A program made the position numbers and the translations under genes. Positions 46,153-55,027 of a stretch of DNA of 64,000 nucleotides are shown here, one piece after another. Under the pieces are notes generated by a model. The model was not told the DNA's origin and searched no databases. It was given only the letters and a program-made list of their open reading frames with translations. The stretch's first letter is position 1; every line of letters starts with the position of its first letter. Source of the stretch: Cyclobacteriaceae bacterium (GTDB taxonomy: Bacteria; Bacteroidota; Bacteroidia; Cytophagales; Cyclobacteriaceae); NCBI GenBank assembly GCA_958296015.1, contig CATQIH010000006.1:1-64000 (forward strand), in the 5' to 3' direction.

Positions 46153-48818
46153 ATCATATCAAGTTGCTGATGTAAGTGGGCCTGGATGCGTTCGCGCAGG
46201 GCTTGCAAGCTATCCCAGTAGCTGACCTGATAATGATAGGTGTTGCGCTGCCCGGTGTAGCTCTTGCGGATGTACTCCAGTTCCAACAGGCTGTTCAGGT
46301 AGTTCTGACAACCGGTTTTGCTCATCCGCAGGGCTTGCCGGATATCCCGCTGGCTAAAGGCGTAGTCCTGATCCCCGTTGCTTGATTTGGTTTTCTCTTG
46401 CACGTACTGCTTTAACCGTTCGTAGAAGCTGCGCAAGGAGCCGTCCAGCTCGTCCACCTTCAGCACGATACTATCGAACATAATCCGGTTGGCGATCTGC
46501 AAGTCCTCTGTTTGGGTGATGAGTCTGCCTTGCCCGTCTTTCTTTCTGCGGTACTGGTTCAGGAGCGTGACCTGCCGCACAAAGCTAAGATACAGGTCGT
46601 TGAGCCGCCTGATCTTGTGGGCTTCGGCGGGTAGTTGCAGTTTGTCGGCAAAAGGATTGACCACCGGGTAGGGTTTGAGCAGGCGGATGCAGTGCTGCAA
46701 CAACTCTCGGGCCTGGCCCTCTTCTTCGGGCGATACCTGCCCGGTGGCTTGCTGCTGTTGGTAGGTGATGATACGTTTGGTTTGCTCACTGCTTTCGTCT
46801 ACGGCAATCAGGAAGACCCTACTCATGTTGTCTTCGTAGATGGCCCCTTTGGTGGTGCAACTGATTGAGGCAATCGGCCCGCGAACGGTCTTTTCCATCG
46901 CCATGATCTCGCCCTGCTCGGTCTTGGTGGTGGTAGAGCTGACCAGTATCTCGTTACTGATCAGTTCGCGCACCGCGTACAAGGCTTCTTCTTTGAGTCC
47001 GTCCAGGTCTTCAAAGCCCAGGAGTTTGTTGCTTAGGTAGTCTTCCGGATAGTTGTAAAAGCTGCTGTCAGTCACGCGGGTAAACTTGATCGTGTCCTCG
47101 CCGGGCATCAGCGAACAGATCGTTTTGAGCAATCTTGTTTTACCGCTGCCCGAACTGCCCTGAATCAGCGCGTGCAGCGTGTCGGGCATCTTATAAGAAG
47201 AAGCAATAGCGAGTAAAAACAAGCGGTTGTTCTCTTCACCCACCACTCCGGCTTTACCAATGAGTTCGTTCAACTGCTGCATCGGCTGCTCACTTTGCAG
47301 GATAGACAGGCATTCGTTCATCGTAGCCGGTGGGATAGTGACGACGGGCTTTTGCTTGGGGTTGCCCTGTTGACGTAGCGTCTCTTCCCGGTACTGCTCG
47401 AGCAAGTGCGCCAGGCGGGTCAGGTCTTCCTGGATGGCTTCCGGGGATAAAGCCAGACGTTCGGCCGCGGCTTTGCTGATCGCTTCGGTTTGCTTGTACT
47501 CGTATAGATCCAACTTGGCCCGGTAGTCTTGCCGGGTAGTGCGGTGCATCATCTGCACACTCACTTTCAGGCTGTCCAGTGAGCCTTTGATGCCGCCTTT
47601 CAGATAGTAGTAAGCGGCCTGTCCCCGGTAGCAAAGGTTGTTTGGGTTCTCGGCATTTAACTCACTGGCGGTAGATAGTGGTTGGGTCGGTGGCTGATCG
47701 GATGGCTTCGGGCTTGCGGGTGGTGATTGAGCAACGATAGTTTCCTGACCCTGCGGGGCTGGTTGAGGTTGGGCATCTTCCGATGAAAAAAGAAAATCAG
47801 TCCGTTGATCGAGCAAGTGGGTGAGGATTTCCGGTTCGTGCGATTGTAGCAAGCTGTTCACGTCTTCCCCTTCCGGTGGGGTAATGCGCGTCACCTTCAC
47901 ATTGGGTAGTAGTGTTTTGATACTGTGAGCGTACTTGGCAGTAGCGACCTTACCGGCATCATCGCCGTTCAAAAACAAAATCACTTCCTGTAGATGAGTC
48001 AGGCGTTGCAAGGCCGTGCGGTGTTCTTCGGTTAGCCCGTTGGTGCCGTAAAGTGCCAGGATACTGTATTCCTTGTTGATTGCTTCCTGCTGCAATAGGC
48101 TGGCCGCATCAATAATGCTTTCGGTGATAATGAGTCGTTCGGCGGCTGGCGATCCGGTTTCCGGAGCAGGATAGCGCGGGTAAAGTCCCTGACGGTCTTT
48201 CAGGTAGTAATGTCGCTTGTCCTTGTCGTCGGTAGTGCTGCGGAAGTACAGGCTCACGATCTGGTTTTGTGCATTGCGCAAGGGGAACGCGATGCCGCCT
48301 TTGCCAAAGGGCACGTAGGCTTTTCCACCGGTGCGCGATGCCTGCCCCTTGTCCAGCAGCAAGCCCACCTTCACGCAGGACTCGATCAACGCTTCGTTCT
48401 TGCGCTGCCCGTGGTGGAACTGTCCAGAGTTGTAGCCGATCTCAAGTTGGGTATGATCGATCGAACGCTGCTGCAAATAGTCCTGAGCGGGCTTGCTGTT
48501 GTGTACTGCGTTCTTGAAGTAGGTAAACATTTTGGTCAAGACTGCTACCCGTGATAAGTGCTCGGCGGTCGGGGCCTGTCCGTTAATCAGGGCTTTGGCC
48601 TTCAGGATGGCTTCGTGTTTGGAGCACTGCTCTTTGTAGAGAATAAAGTCGATCACGTCCAGGGCCTTGCCATTCGTGGGGCAGTTGCTAGAGAAGCAGT
48701 AGCAGCTTTGCGTTTTGTAGTAAATCTGTAAGCTCGGGGTTTTGTCCGGGTGGAACGGACAGTGCAACCGCAGGTGCTTGTCGGGTTTCAAGTGGTAGTG
48801 ACTCAGGACGTCTTTGAG

Positions 48819-50320
48819 CCTAGTGTTTATACATAAGTCTGAGAGGAATAAAGTAGTGTTGGTGTTAAGATAAAGAAAGGCAAGACATAAACAAGCAGAA
48901 GATGATAGAGACAAAGACATCAGGAAGAAAAACCACCAGCCTTCATGGAGACAAGCGGCTGGAAAAAAGGGGGTTCAATTGGAGCATAAGATAGCCGAAA
49001 AACAAACCATAGTCATCAACAGGCTCAGTGATAACTGGTCAGAGTTGATGAGTTTTTATCGTTATTTGGGTAATGATAAAGTGAGAGAAGGTGCTTTGAT
49101 AGAGCAGGCACAGAGCCAATGCAGGGGTCAGGTGGCAGGCAAAGATGTGCTGGTGCTGCAAGATAGCACAGAGATCAACTATGCTTCTCATCAAGGCTTG
49201 ATCCAAGCTGAGAGTGGCTTGGGTTTGGTAGGCAACAACCAAGATATAGGCTACTTTGCTCATTGCAGCCTGGTCATAGATGCTCAGCAAGGCAGCGTAT
49301 TAGGCTTGAGCGATGTGCAGTTGTGGATACGGGCAGCAGGGCAAGAGAAGCCAACAGCACCGCTACCCATAGAAAAAAAAGAGACTTATCGCTGGATAAA
49401 AGCTTGCCAGGCGAGCCAACCTTGTTTACAGCAGGCCCGTGAGGTTACTTTCGTGCAGGATCGGGAAGGGGATATATATGACAGTTTTGTCAGGGTGCCC
49501 GATGAGCGCACTCACTTGCTTATCCGCAGCCGGGTGAACCGTCTGATAGAGACCATGCAAGGAGAAAAGCATAAGCTCTATGACTATGCTGACCAGCAGC
49601 CAGCCTGTGGAGGGTATAGTTTTCTGTTGCCGGGTTTACCTGGTAAGCGAAAGCAGCGCAACGTTGAGATGCAAGTACGCTTTGTGCAAGTAAAACTGCT
49701 GCGCCCGGACAACAACCCCCATGCCAAGGTCTATCCTAAAAATGTAACCTTATATTTGGTACAGGGTAAAGAAACTCCTCAGAGTGCAGGCAAAGAAAAG
49801 CCTGTGGAGTGGAATCTGCTCACTACCCATCCGGTTAGTTGTTTTGAGCAAGCTTTGCAGATGGTGCATTGGTATAGCCTGCGATGGATCATAGAGGACT
49901 ATTTCCGTCTGCTCAAATCAGAGGGCTTCAACTTGGAAGCCTCAGAGTTAGAGCAAGGCTACAGCCTGAGAAAGTTAGGCGTGATTGCTATGAAAAGTGC
50001 GCTGCTGGTCATGCAACTTAGACAAGCCAGGTCAGCCACAAGTACACAGCCCATAGCCGTAGGCTTTAGTGTAGTACAACAAGCCTTTCTAAAAGTGCTC
50101 TTAGTTGGTCTGGAAGGTCAAACAGCTAAACACAAGAATCCTTATCAGGAAAGTGACTTAGCCTGGGCCTCCTGGATTATTGCCAGGTTAGGGGGGTGGA
50201 AAGGCTATCAAAGCCAAAGACCACCTGGCGTGATTACCTTCACCAGAGGCTTAAAACGTTTTGAAAGTATGCTGGCAGGTTGGCTTTTAGCTCCTGACAA
50301 AGATATGTATAAACACTAGG
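48819..50320 (+). mobile_element. IS4-family insertion sequence
   Basis: 17-bp perfect inverted ends, CCTAGTGTTTATACATA at 48819-48835 and its complement at 50304-50320. TCTTTGAG is duplicated on both sides (48811-48818 and 50321-50328). Length 1502 bp. It interrupts the primase of unit 1. Confidence 0.9.
48902..50319 (+). CDS. IS4 transposase, possibly frameshifted
   Basis: The catalytic part from about 48979 (LEHKIAEKQTIVINRL ...) has the DDE pattern: LVLQDSTEINYASH, FVQDREGDIYDSF, and a C-terminal YSLRWIIEDYFRLLKSEGFNLEASEL (YREK-like). An upstream start at 48902 in another frame gives LHGDKRLEKRGF, the expected N-terminus. The two frames meet at a run of six A and five G (48963-48973). 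A -1 shift at AAA AAA G would join them. It could be programmed, a mutation, or a sequencing problem. Without the join the product starts at a TTG. The stop lies in the right inverted repeat. Confidence 0.75.
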
Positions 50321-50374
50321 TCTTTGAGCGGCAGGCGGGCTTTGATCTCGGTTATTTCCATTGTTAAAAAACTT

Positions 50375-50390
50375 TTGCTTTAGTAAGCAA
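50375..50390. promoter_or_regulatory. Operator-like palindrome 1
   Basis: TTGCTTTAGTAAGCAA, 14 nt upstream of the primase ATG. Similar to the next two sites; probably bound by the XRE regulator at 50503. Confidence 0.6.
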
Positions 50391-50410
50391 CCGCACAATG
50401 GTAAATATAA

Positions 50411-50426
50411 TTGCCTTATTAAGCAA
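50411..50426. promoter_or_regulatory. Operator-like palindrome 2
   Basis: TTGCCTTATTAAGCAA, middle of the divergent promoter region. Confidence 0.6.
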
Positions 50427-50453
50427 ATACAGTCCTGCAAAATGATTTGTATA

Positions 50454-50465
50454 TTGCCTAAGCAA
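50454..50465. promoter_or_regulatory. Operator-like palindrome 3
   Basis: TTGCCTAAGCAA, just upstream of the TATATTTG (50477-50484) -7 element of the regulator gene. Confidence 0.55.
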
Positions 50466-50502
50466 TCACCAAAAGGTATATTTGTTGACACTCTTGCTAA
50501 CT

Positions 50503-50862
50503 ATGGACATCGGAACTAACATCAAACGCATCCGGGAAGCGAAGAACCTCTCGCAAAAAGAAGTGATTGCCGCCATTGATATGGGGGCCGCCCAGTACTC
50601 TCGTATTGAAGGGGGCAAGACCGAGCCTTCGGTCTCTACCCTGGAACGCATTGCCAAGGCACTGGGCGTGCAGCTTACCGAACTGTTTGCTGCCGAAGAA
50701 CTACTGGATGTGAACTCTCAGGATAAAACCCTCATGGAGCGGGTGCGCCTCATCGATAGCCTTTCCGAAGAAGAACAGCAAGCACTCTTTACCATGCTCG
50801 ATGCCTTTGTGGGAAAGAAAAAACTAAAGGACACCCTGGCCAGCGTCCTTCAGGATGTGTAG
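50503..50862 (+). CDS. XRE-family regulator of unit 1
   Basis: 119 aa from the ATG at 50503 (MDIGTNIKRIREAKNLSQKEVIAAIDMGAAQYSRIEGGKTEPSVSTLERIAKALGV). N-terminal helix-turn-helix followed by a short acidic tail that may serve for dimerisation. It diverges from the primase gene, with three palindromes between, so it most likely represses the replication/recombination operon and itself. A TTG start 21 nt upstream is less likely. Confidence 0.8.
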   Translation: MDIGTNIKRIREAKNLSQKEVIAAIDMGAAQYSRIEGGKTEPSVSTLERIAKALGVQLTELFAAEELLDVNSQDKTLMERVRLIDSLSEEEQQALFTMLDAFVGKKKLKDTLASVLQDV

Positions 50863-50976
50863 TTATTTAGAAAGGATTCTAAATTAACTCTTTTTGCTAC
50901 ACATCAGATATGTTCCTTATAGTACACATTTGTATACTATTGGTGACATTGAAAAGACAAGAAAGAAGGACAGCAA

Positions 50977-51004
50977 AAAGCCCGGTCAGGAAGGGCTGGG
51001 CTTT
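50977..51004. terminator. Bidirectional terminator between units 1 and 2
   Basis: AAAGCCC and GGGCTTT form a stem flanked by A- and T-rich sequence, between the converging regulator and immunity genes. Confidence 0.6.
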
Positions 51005-51010
51005 GATTGG

Positions 51011-51487
51011 TTAATCTTGATAGACACTGATCTTTGAGAGTCCGTATTCTTTGTACCGCTTTTCATAATCTTGCACCTCACTGTAAGTCTTTAATTCCAC
51101 TGGAACTACATTGATGCTACCAGAGAAGTTGTTAGGCCGCTTTCCTATGGAACTCGATTCTGCGTACACTAACAATGTATCAATGCCCTGCTTCTTGTAG
51201 TAAACCTCCGATGTGTAAAAGATATAGTCTTTACCTTCTTCAGATTTGCGAGTGCTTGGTTCAACTGGATTAGTTGATAATATCACCTCATTATGATTGC
51301 CAGATATGCCCCAAGACATTGCCCTGAGATAAACTTTTTGATTCAGCTCTTCAAATTCAATCACATGGCTGCTTACACTTGGAGACATATCAACATCAAC
51401 TGCTCTTAAAATAAACCAATATACCCCTCCTGTAATTATCCCAACACAAGCAAGTATAAGAAGTACAACTTTGATATGCTTATTCAT
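51011..51487 (-). CDS. Unit 2 candidate immunity protein
   Basis: 158 aa with one N-terminal membrane helix (MNKHIKVVLLILACVGIITGGVYWFIL) and a soluble domain outside, without a recognised family. It starts 1 nt after the tip gene. Its position and the membrane anchor fit an immunity protein that meets the toxin in the periplasm, but the role is inference from position. Confidence 0.6.
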   Translation of the reverse strand: MNKHIKVVLLILACVGIITGGVYWFILRAVDVDMSPSVSSHVIEFEELNQKVYLRAMSWGISGNHNEVILSTNPVEPSTRKSEEGKDYIFYTSEVYYKKQGIDTLLVYAESSSIGKRPNNFSGSINVVPVELKTYSEVQDYEKRYKEYGLSKISVYQD

Positions 51488-51488
51488 A

Positions 51489-52331
51489 CTATTTGATTGA
51501 TTTGGCTTTGTTCCAGCCCGCTTTGCTCATTCTATACTGATACATCACTTCACCGTAGGCGGGCGGAGGACCGTACGAAGTGCCGTTGATTACTATATCT
51601 GCCTTTTGTACGTTTGTTAGGTTCCCCTCAACATGCAAAGCTCCTGCTAGCTTCTGGAAAGTCTCAAAAGATATACCCGCCCCAAAATAGGTTCCACCCT
51701 GGGCATTATATCCAGCTAGATAATTTCCTGCTGATCGAGAACTTGCATATTTGCCATTTAATAGTCGTCCAACATTTTTGTAGTCTTTCTTTATGTCAAA
51801 GTCGCCGCCTGGACCGGAATTCGCAGCGATTTCCCTTAAGTCCATACCTTCAGCTTTCTTGCTCATCTCACTAATAACAGGGTCAAATGATTCCCCAAAT
51901 TGTATTCTAGTGGTAGTCATCGTTTCCCCTGTCTCCGGACTTACAAACTCATCCCAATGTCCTGTCTCACCTACCTTCTGACCACCGGCCCCGGTTGGGT
52001 TCTTTAGTACCATCGCATTATGACGGCTGTCTAAGCCTTTTTTCGTAGTACCGTTAGCATGGGTATAAACCCCCAAATCCCCATCATCATACACTGCAAT
52101 GACGTTTCCATCCTCGTCAGTATGGGTAGAAAAAGGTGCCCTTCCGTCTGGGTCAACGTACAAGATAGGATTCCCCATCACAAAATTATAAGGACTCCAC
52201 CCTGCAAACTGATCAGCCAGCGGGTCAGTACTTAGGAACCTCTGTACGCTTTTTTTGTCCGGTTCTTCGGCTCTATACACCACTTTCATCGGTGGTTCAG
52301 TTGTTTGATATGTCAGTTTCAAGCATCCCAT
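51489..52331 (-). CDS. Unit 2 RHS-core tip with Ntox44-like domain
   Basis: 280 aa. Start MGCLKLTY, the usual opening of short RHS genes in Bacteroidota, then RFLSTDPLADQFAGWSPYNFVMGNPILYVDPDGR (RHS core). The C-terminal domain includes GGDFDIKKDYKNVGRLLNGKYASSRSAGNYLAGYNAQG, whose spacing resembles the Ntox44 family (GPxDxK ... GN-Y-G--A). The N-terminal 39 residues and about 670 bp upstream are identical to unit 3. Target unknown; Ntox44 activity is a family guess. Confidence 0.65.
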   Translation of the reverse strand: MGCLKLTYQTTEPPMKVVYRAEEPDKKSVQRFLSTDPLADQFAGWSPYNFVMGNPILYVDPDGRAPFSTHTDEDGNVIAVYDDGDLGVYTHANGTTKKGLDSRHNAMVLKNPTGAGGQKVGETGHWDEFVSPETGETMTTTRIQFGESFDPVISEMSKKAEGMDLREIAANSGPGGDFDIKKDYKNVGRLLNGKYASSRSAGNYLAGYNAQGGTYFGAGISFETFQKLAGALHVEGNLTNVQKADIVINGTSYGPPPAYGEVMYQYRMSKAGWNKAKSIK

Positions 52332-52898
52332 CAGCGGCTTAAGTTACTGGTTTTTTCTTTTCATTTGAAGGTTTTTTCATTTGAAAAAAAGAAGCGCATT
52401 TCTGGGTAGGTATTTAAAACAGACATTTTGTATACCTGGTTTTTGGCTAAAGTGTCTACAAAAAGCATCCTGTATAAAGCACTTGCCGAGGTTATCAAAA
52501 GCCCTTTTACTGCTTTTTATCGTTTACTACTGCTTTTAGTCAGGGCTTTTGATGTTCTCGGCAAGTCAGCAACCGAAGGGCGGTAGCAGGCAATAGGTTT
52601 TCTAACTTCAAAGTACCTTCGTGATCTGGTGCGGTTAGGTGGGTGGGCTACGCGCCCCGGGATAAAGCAAGTTTACTTTAGGCGGCAACGCCTTTTTCGC
52701 GAAGCCGCCCGCGAGTGTGAGAGAAGCCAGCCAGGAAGGAGCACCCGTGAGGGTAGCGGCCTGGCTGTGTCTGAACGAACCCGCAGGCGAGCACAACGTG
52801 GGCAGTGGCTGGGCTGGCATACCGCTGTCTTTTAGTTTTTCAATGCCAGCACAGAGACAACTGCCGCAAGCGAGCAGCACAGGCCGGGCAAGAGTAGT
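52332..52898. other. Unit 2 structured non-coding region
   Basis: No gene. The long hairpin at 52481-52566 and the conserved AGGCGGCAACGCCT and GAACGAACCCGCAGGCGAGC blocks correspond to unit 1. It lies between the second recombinase and the RHS tip, read on the minus strand. Confidence 0.6.
52481..52566. repeat. Long hairpin with GTT/GTT internal loop
   Basis: ACTTGCCGAG-GTT-ATCAAAAGCCCT pairs with AGGGCTTTTGAT-GTT-CTCGGCAAGT. In unit 1 the corresponding stem is ATCAAAAGCGCG/CGCGCTTTTGAT, with paired changes at the same positions. Confidence 0.75.
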
Positions 52899-52945
52899 AA
52901 AAAGCAAGGCCGTAGCGTAGCGAGCTTGTATAGCCTTGCTTTTTT
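52899..52945 (-). terminator. Terminator after the unit 2 recombinases
   Basis: AAAAAGCAAGGC and GCCTTGCTTTTTT form a stem downstream of the second recombinase stop (53044). It works on both strands by sequence. Copied at 60940-60986. Confidence 0.65.
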
Positions 52946-53043
52946 ACGGAGCGAAGAACCGGACGAGCAGCGCAGACGCACCGCTAAACCTGCGCTTGGG
53001 AGCGGAGTTTTACGGAGCGTGAGCGTGGGCAAAAGTGCGTTGG

Positions 53044-53916
53044 CTATTGCAGTGGGTGTAATCGTTCAATGGCTGATTTCAGTTCTTCTAACCCTGTTTG
53101 TTTATAGGCTTCTGTTGATGCAGTCCTACGGTGACCTGCAAACTCCTGAACGATCCTGATGTCGTTGTTTTCTTTGAGTAGATGGGCAATTACGGATTGT
53201 CTTATTTTGAGTGGGATTAACTTTTCGTGCTTTTCTTTCCCCCTGTTTATCATTCTGTTTATTCCGCCCTGCCAAAGCTGCAAGCCTTCTTCATTCATTA
53301 AAAAATAATTCTGTCGTTTGCTTGGCTTTTGCCTTTTGTGGTAGCGTTTCCAGTCGTGTTTTTGGTAATTGTGGAACAGTAGTATTTGATTGGGTTTTAG
53401 GCTTAACGTCCGTCCCCTGTTCTTGCTATTTCCTTTTATCCTTACCGTTCCTGTTTGCAGGTTTACATCAGTTGTTTTGATTTGGGAGATTTCTAAAACG
53501 GTCAATGCCTGATAGATCAACAGGCTGATCATGATTTTGTCCCGTTGTTGGTTTTCCGGGTTTTTGGCCTGGTAGGTTTCATACAGCTCTTCCAGTATTT
53601 CTTTTGGATAAAGGCTTTCTATCTGGATTGCCCTGTTGATTTGGTCTTTCAGGTACAGATACCTGCAAGGGTGGTCGCTGCGCTTTCCGATGGCCACTAA
53701 ATACCGATAGTAGATTTTGATGGCAAACAGGTTGTTGCGTAATGATTTTGGATGTAGTTGCTGTTCCCGTAAAAGCCCGATATAGTCCAGAACGTCCGTG
53801 TAAGTTGCCTTTTCTGCCCGTTTTCCCATTGCCAGCAAGTAGCGGTTTATCATATTTTCATAACCACTTGTGGCCGTCTGGCTGTATTCTTTTTGTAGAT
53901 AGTCTTTCAGGTTCAT
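53044..53916 (-). CDS. Unit 2 second tyrosine recombinase, lacks first Arg
   Basis: 290 aa. Core-binding N-terminus (MNLKDYLQKEYSQTATSGYENMINRYLLAMG), then a degenerate catalytic domain: QALTVLEI where others have GLRxxEL, KIRQSVIAHLL where HxLRH is usual, and GHRRTASTEAYKQT with His and Tyr kept. It overlaps the first recombinase by 4 nt. The loss of Arg-I in both the unit 1 and unit 2 forms suggests a conserved non-cutting partner or accessory recombinase rather than decay. Confidence 0.8.
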   Translation of the reverse strand: MNLKDYLQKEYSQTATSGYENMINRYLLAMGKRAEKATYTDVLDYIGLLREQQLHPKSLRNNLFAIKIYYRYLVAIGKRSDHPCRYLYLKDQINRAIQIESLYPKEILEELYETYQAKNPENQQRDKIMISLLIYQALTVLEISQIKTTDVNLQTGTVRIKGNSKNRGRTLSLKPNQILLFHNYQKHDWKRYHKRQKPSKRQNYFLMNEEGLQLWQGGINRMINRGKEKHEKLIPLKIRQSVIAHLLKENNDIRIVQEFAGHRRTASTEAYKQTGLEELKSAIERLHPLQ

Positions 53917-54863
53917 TGCATCAGGTTTTGGATTTGCTTTTTGCTGATATGGGTATAAACCTGTGTCGTCTCTAATTGACTATGCCCTAAAAACATTCGT
54001 ACCTGTTCCACCGGGATACCCTGTTCTAAAAGGTGTGTGGCGATACTGTGCCGTAAACTGTGAATGGTAATACACTTTTCTTTGATGGCTTCATTTCCTG
54101 TCCTGTCAAGGAGTATTTTTAGATATTTGTTGTAGGTCCCCTTTTGCATCCTTCCGCCCCTGGAGTGCAGCATAAAGGCCGTTTCTTTTGCATTGTAGTC
54201 CCTGCCTTTGGTCAAGACTTCTCTTTCTGTGTAGTAATAATCTGCCAGGTCTTTGGCCACTCCCGAACTCAATGGAACTACACGCCTTTTATTGCCTTTT
54301 CCCTGTGGCACGATCAGGATTTTTTCCTTTAGCCGTATGTCCTCAATATTGCAGTTTACAAGCTCCCCGACCCTTAACCCGCATCCATAAGCAAGACTTA
54401 AAATAGCCCTTTCCTGTGCGGTTTCGCATACCTCAAAAAGCTCTTTGATTTCTTGCTGCTCTAATACTGTCCTTTCCGGGTTTTCTTCTCTCGGATATGG
54501 AAACTTTAACGTACTGCAAGGATTGGTTTTTATTCGCCCCTCATTTTGCAGCATAATGAACAGGTCGCGGACAATCCGCATATGGCTGTGTGTAGTCTTT
54601 TGGTTGAGCGTGCCACCATCTTTTTTACTTGGCCGCCCGCTGATATAGTTGTAATAAGCTGTGATGTGCCCAGGCGTGGTATTTTCTATCTGGCTGTGTC
54701 CCTGGCATTCTAACCAACTGAGGAACTCACATAGATAGTTGTAGCGTGATCTGCTGCCCTTGGGGTTGTAGCCCAATCGTAGAAGGTATCTGTAAAATTG
54801 TTCTGCTAGTTCCCTGTACGTTTCGTTTATGACTATGATGTTTCTTGGTCTGCCCATACACAT
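53913..54863 (-). CDS. Unit 2 first tyrosine recombinase (Xer-like)
   Basis: 316 aa with a complete catalytic set: YGCGLRVGELV (Arg), GKGNKRRVVPLSSG (Lys), IHSLRHSIATHLL (His, Arg), FLGHSQLETTQVYTH (His, Tyr). Starts MCMGRPRNIIVINETYRELAEQFYRY; either Met may be used. Forms an ATGA overlap with the next gene. It is the likely active subunit of an integrase pair. Confidence 0.85.
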   Translation of the reverse strand: MCMGRPRNIIVINETYRELAEQFYRYLLRLGYNPKGSRSRYNYLCEFLSWLECQGHSQIENTTPGHITAYYNYISGRPSKKDGGTLNQKTTHSHMRIVRDLFIMLQNEGRIKTNPCSTLKFPYPREENPERTVLEQQEIKELFEVCETAQERAILSLAYGCGLRVGELVNCNIEDIRLKEKILIVPQGKGNKRRVVPLSSGVAKDLADYYYTEREVLTKGRDYNAKETAFMLHSRGGRMQKGTYNKYLKILLDRTGNEAIKEKCITIHSLRHSIATHLLEQGIPVEQVRMFLGHSQLETTQVYTHISKKQIQNLMQ

Positions 54864-54867
54864 ATAC

Positions 54868-55024
54868 TTTTTGGAACAGGGAACAATGAGACGGGATTTA
54901 TCCTAAAAGCATTGATTTAAAGGGTTTTGACCTCAAAAAGATTGTTCCATGATCGTTCCCTATTGTTCCCGTCTTGTTTATTTTCAATGGTGGTCACGAA
55001 CCCTTCGGGTTTGTTCCAGGTTCC
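54868..55024. repeat. GTTCC/GGAAC repeat cluster of unit 2
   Basis: About seven GTTCC or GGAAC pentamers in 160 bp, three within ATTGTTCC, between the AAA+ gene stop and the recombinase start. The unit 1 counterpart has GGTCG repeats instead. Candidate recombinase attachment or iteron site. Confidence 0.45.
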
Positions 55025-55027
55025 TTT

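Larger units (their letters stand above)
43427..46404. repeat. Long repeat B, copy 1 (matches 61023-64000)
   Basis: The 2978 bases to the window end at 64000 repeat this segment. All shared protein readings are identical except one residue in the first recombinase (GHSHLE here, DHSHLE there). The left edge is at CCGCTAAACCTGCGC. Confidence 0.9.
46137..50361 (-). pseudogene. Primase/AAA+ ATPase fusion of unit 1, split by IS4
   Basis: The start (MEITEIKARLPLK, ATG at 50361) is separated from the body by an IS4 element at 48819-50320. The body contains a CHC2-type zinc finger (LRLHCPFHPDKTP ... CYCFSSNCPTNG), a toprim domain (RLIITESIIDAASLL, ILFLNGDDAG), an AAA+ ATPase with Walker A GSSGSGKTRLLK and FEDLDG, and a C-terminal winged helix. 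In unit 2 these are two genes. The insertion falls within the first 15 codons, so the protein is lost unless an in-IS start is used. It would have replicated the element. Confidence 0.8.
52217..52995. repeat. Repeat A, copy 1 (matches 60258-61036)
   Basis: The same 779 bp occur at an offset of 8041. They cover the first 38 codons of the RHS tip, the non-coding region and a terminator. The left edge is inside the DPLA codons of the RHS core; the right edge is CCGCTAAACCTGCGC. Confidence 0.9.

Noticed and set aside
52629-52920. Short frames on both strands in repeat A
   Set aside because: Overlap on both strands and lie in the structured region; identical in unit 3 only because the DNA is duplicated.
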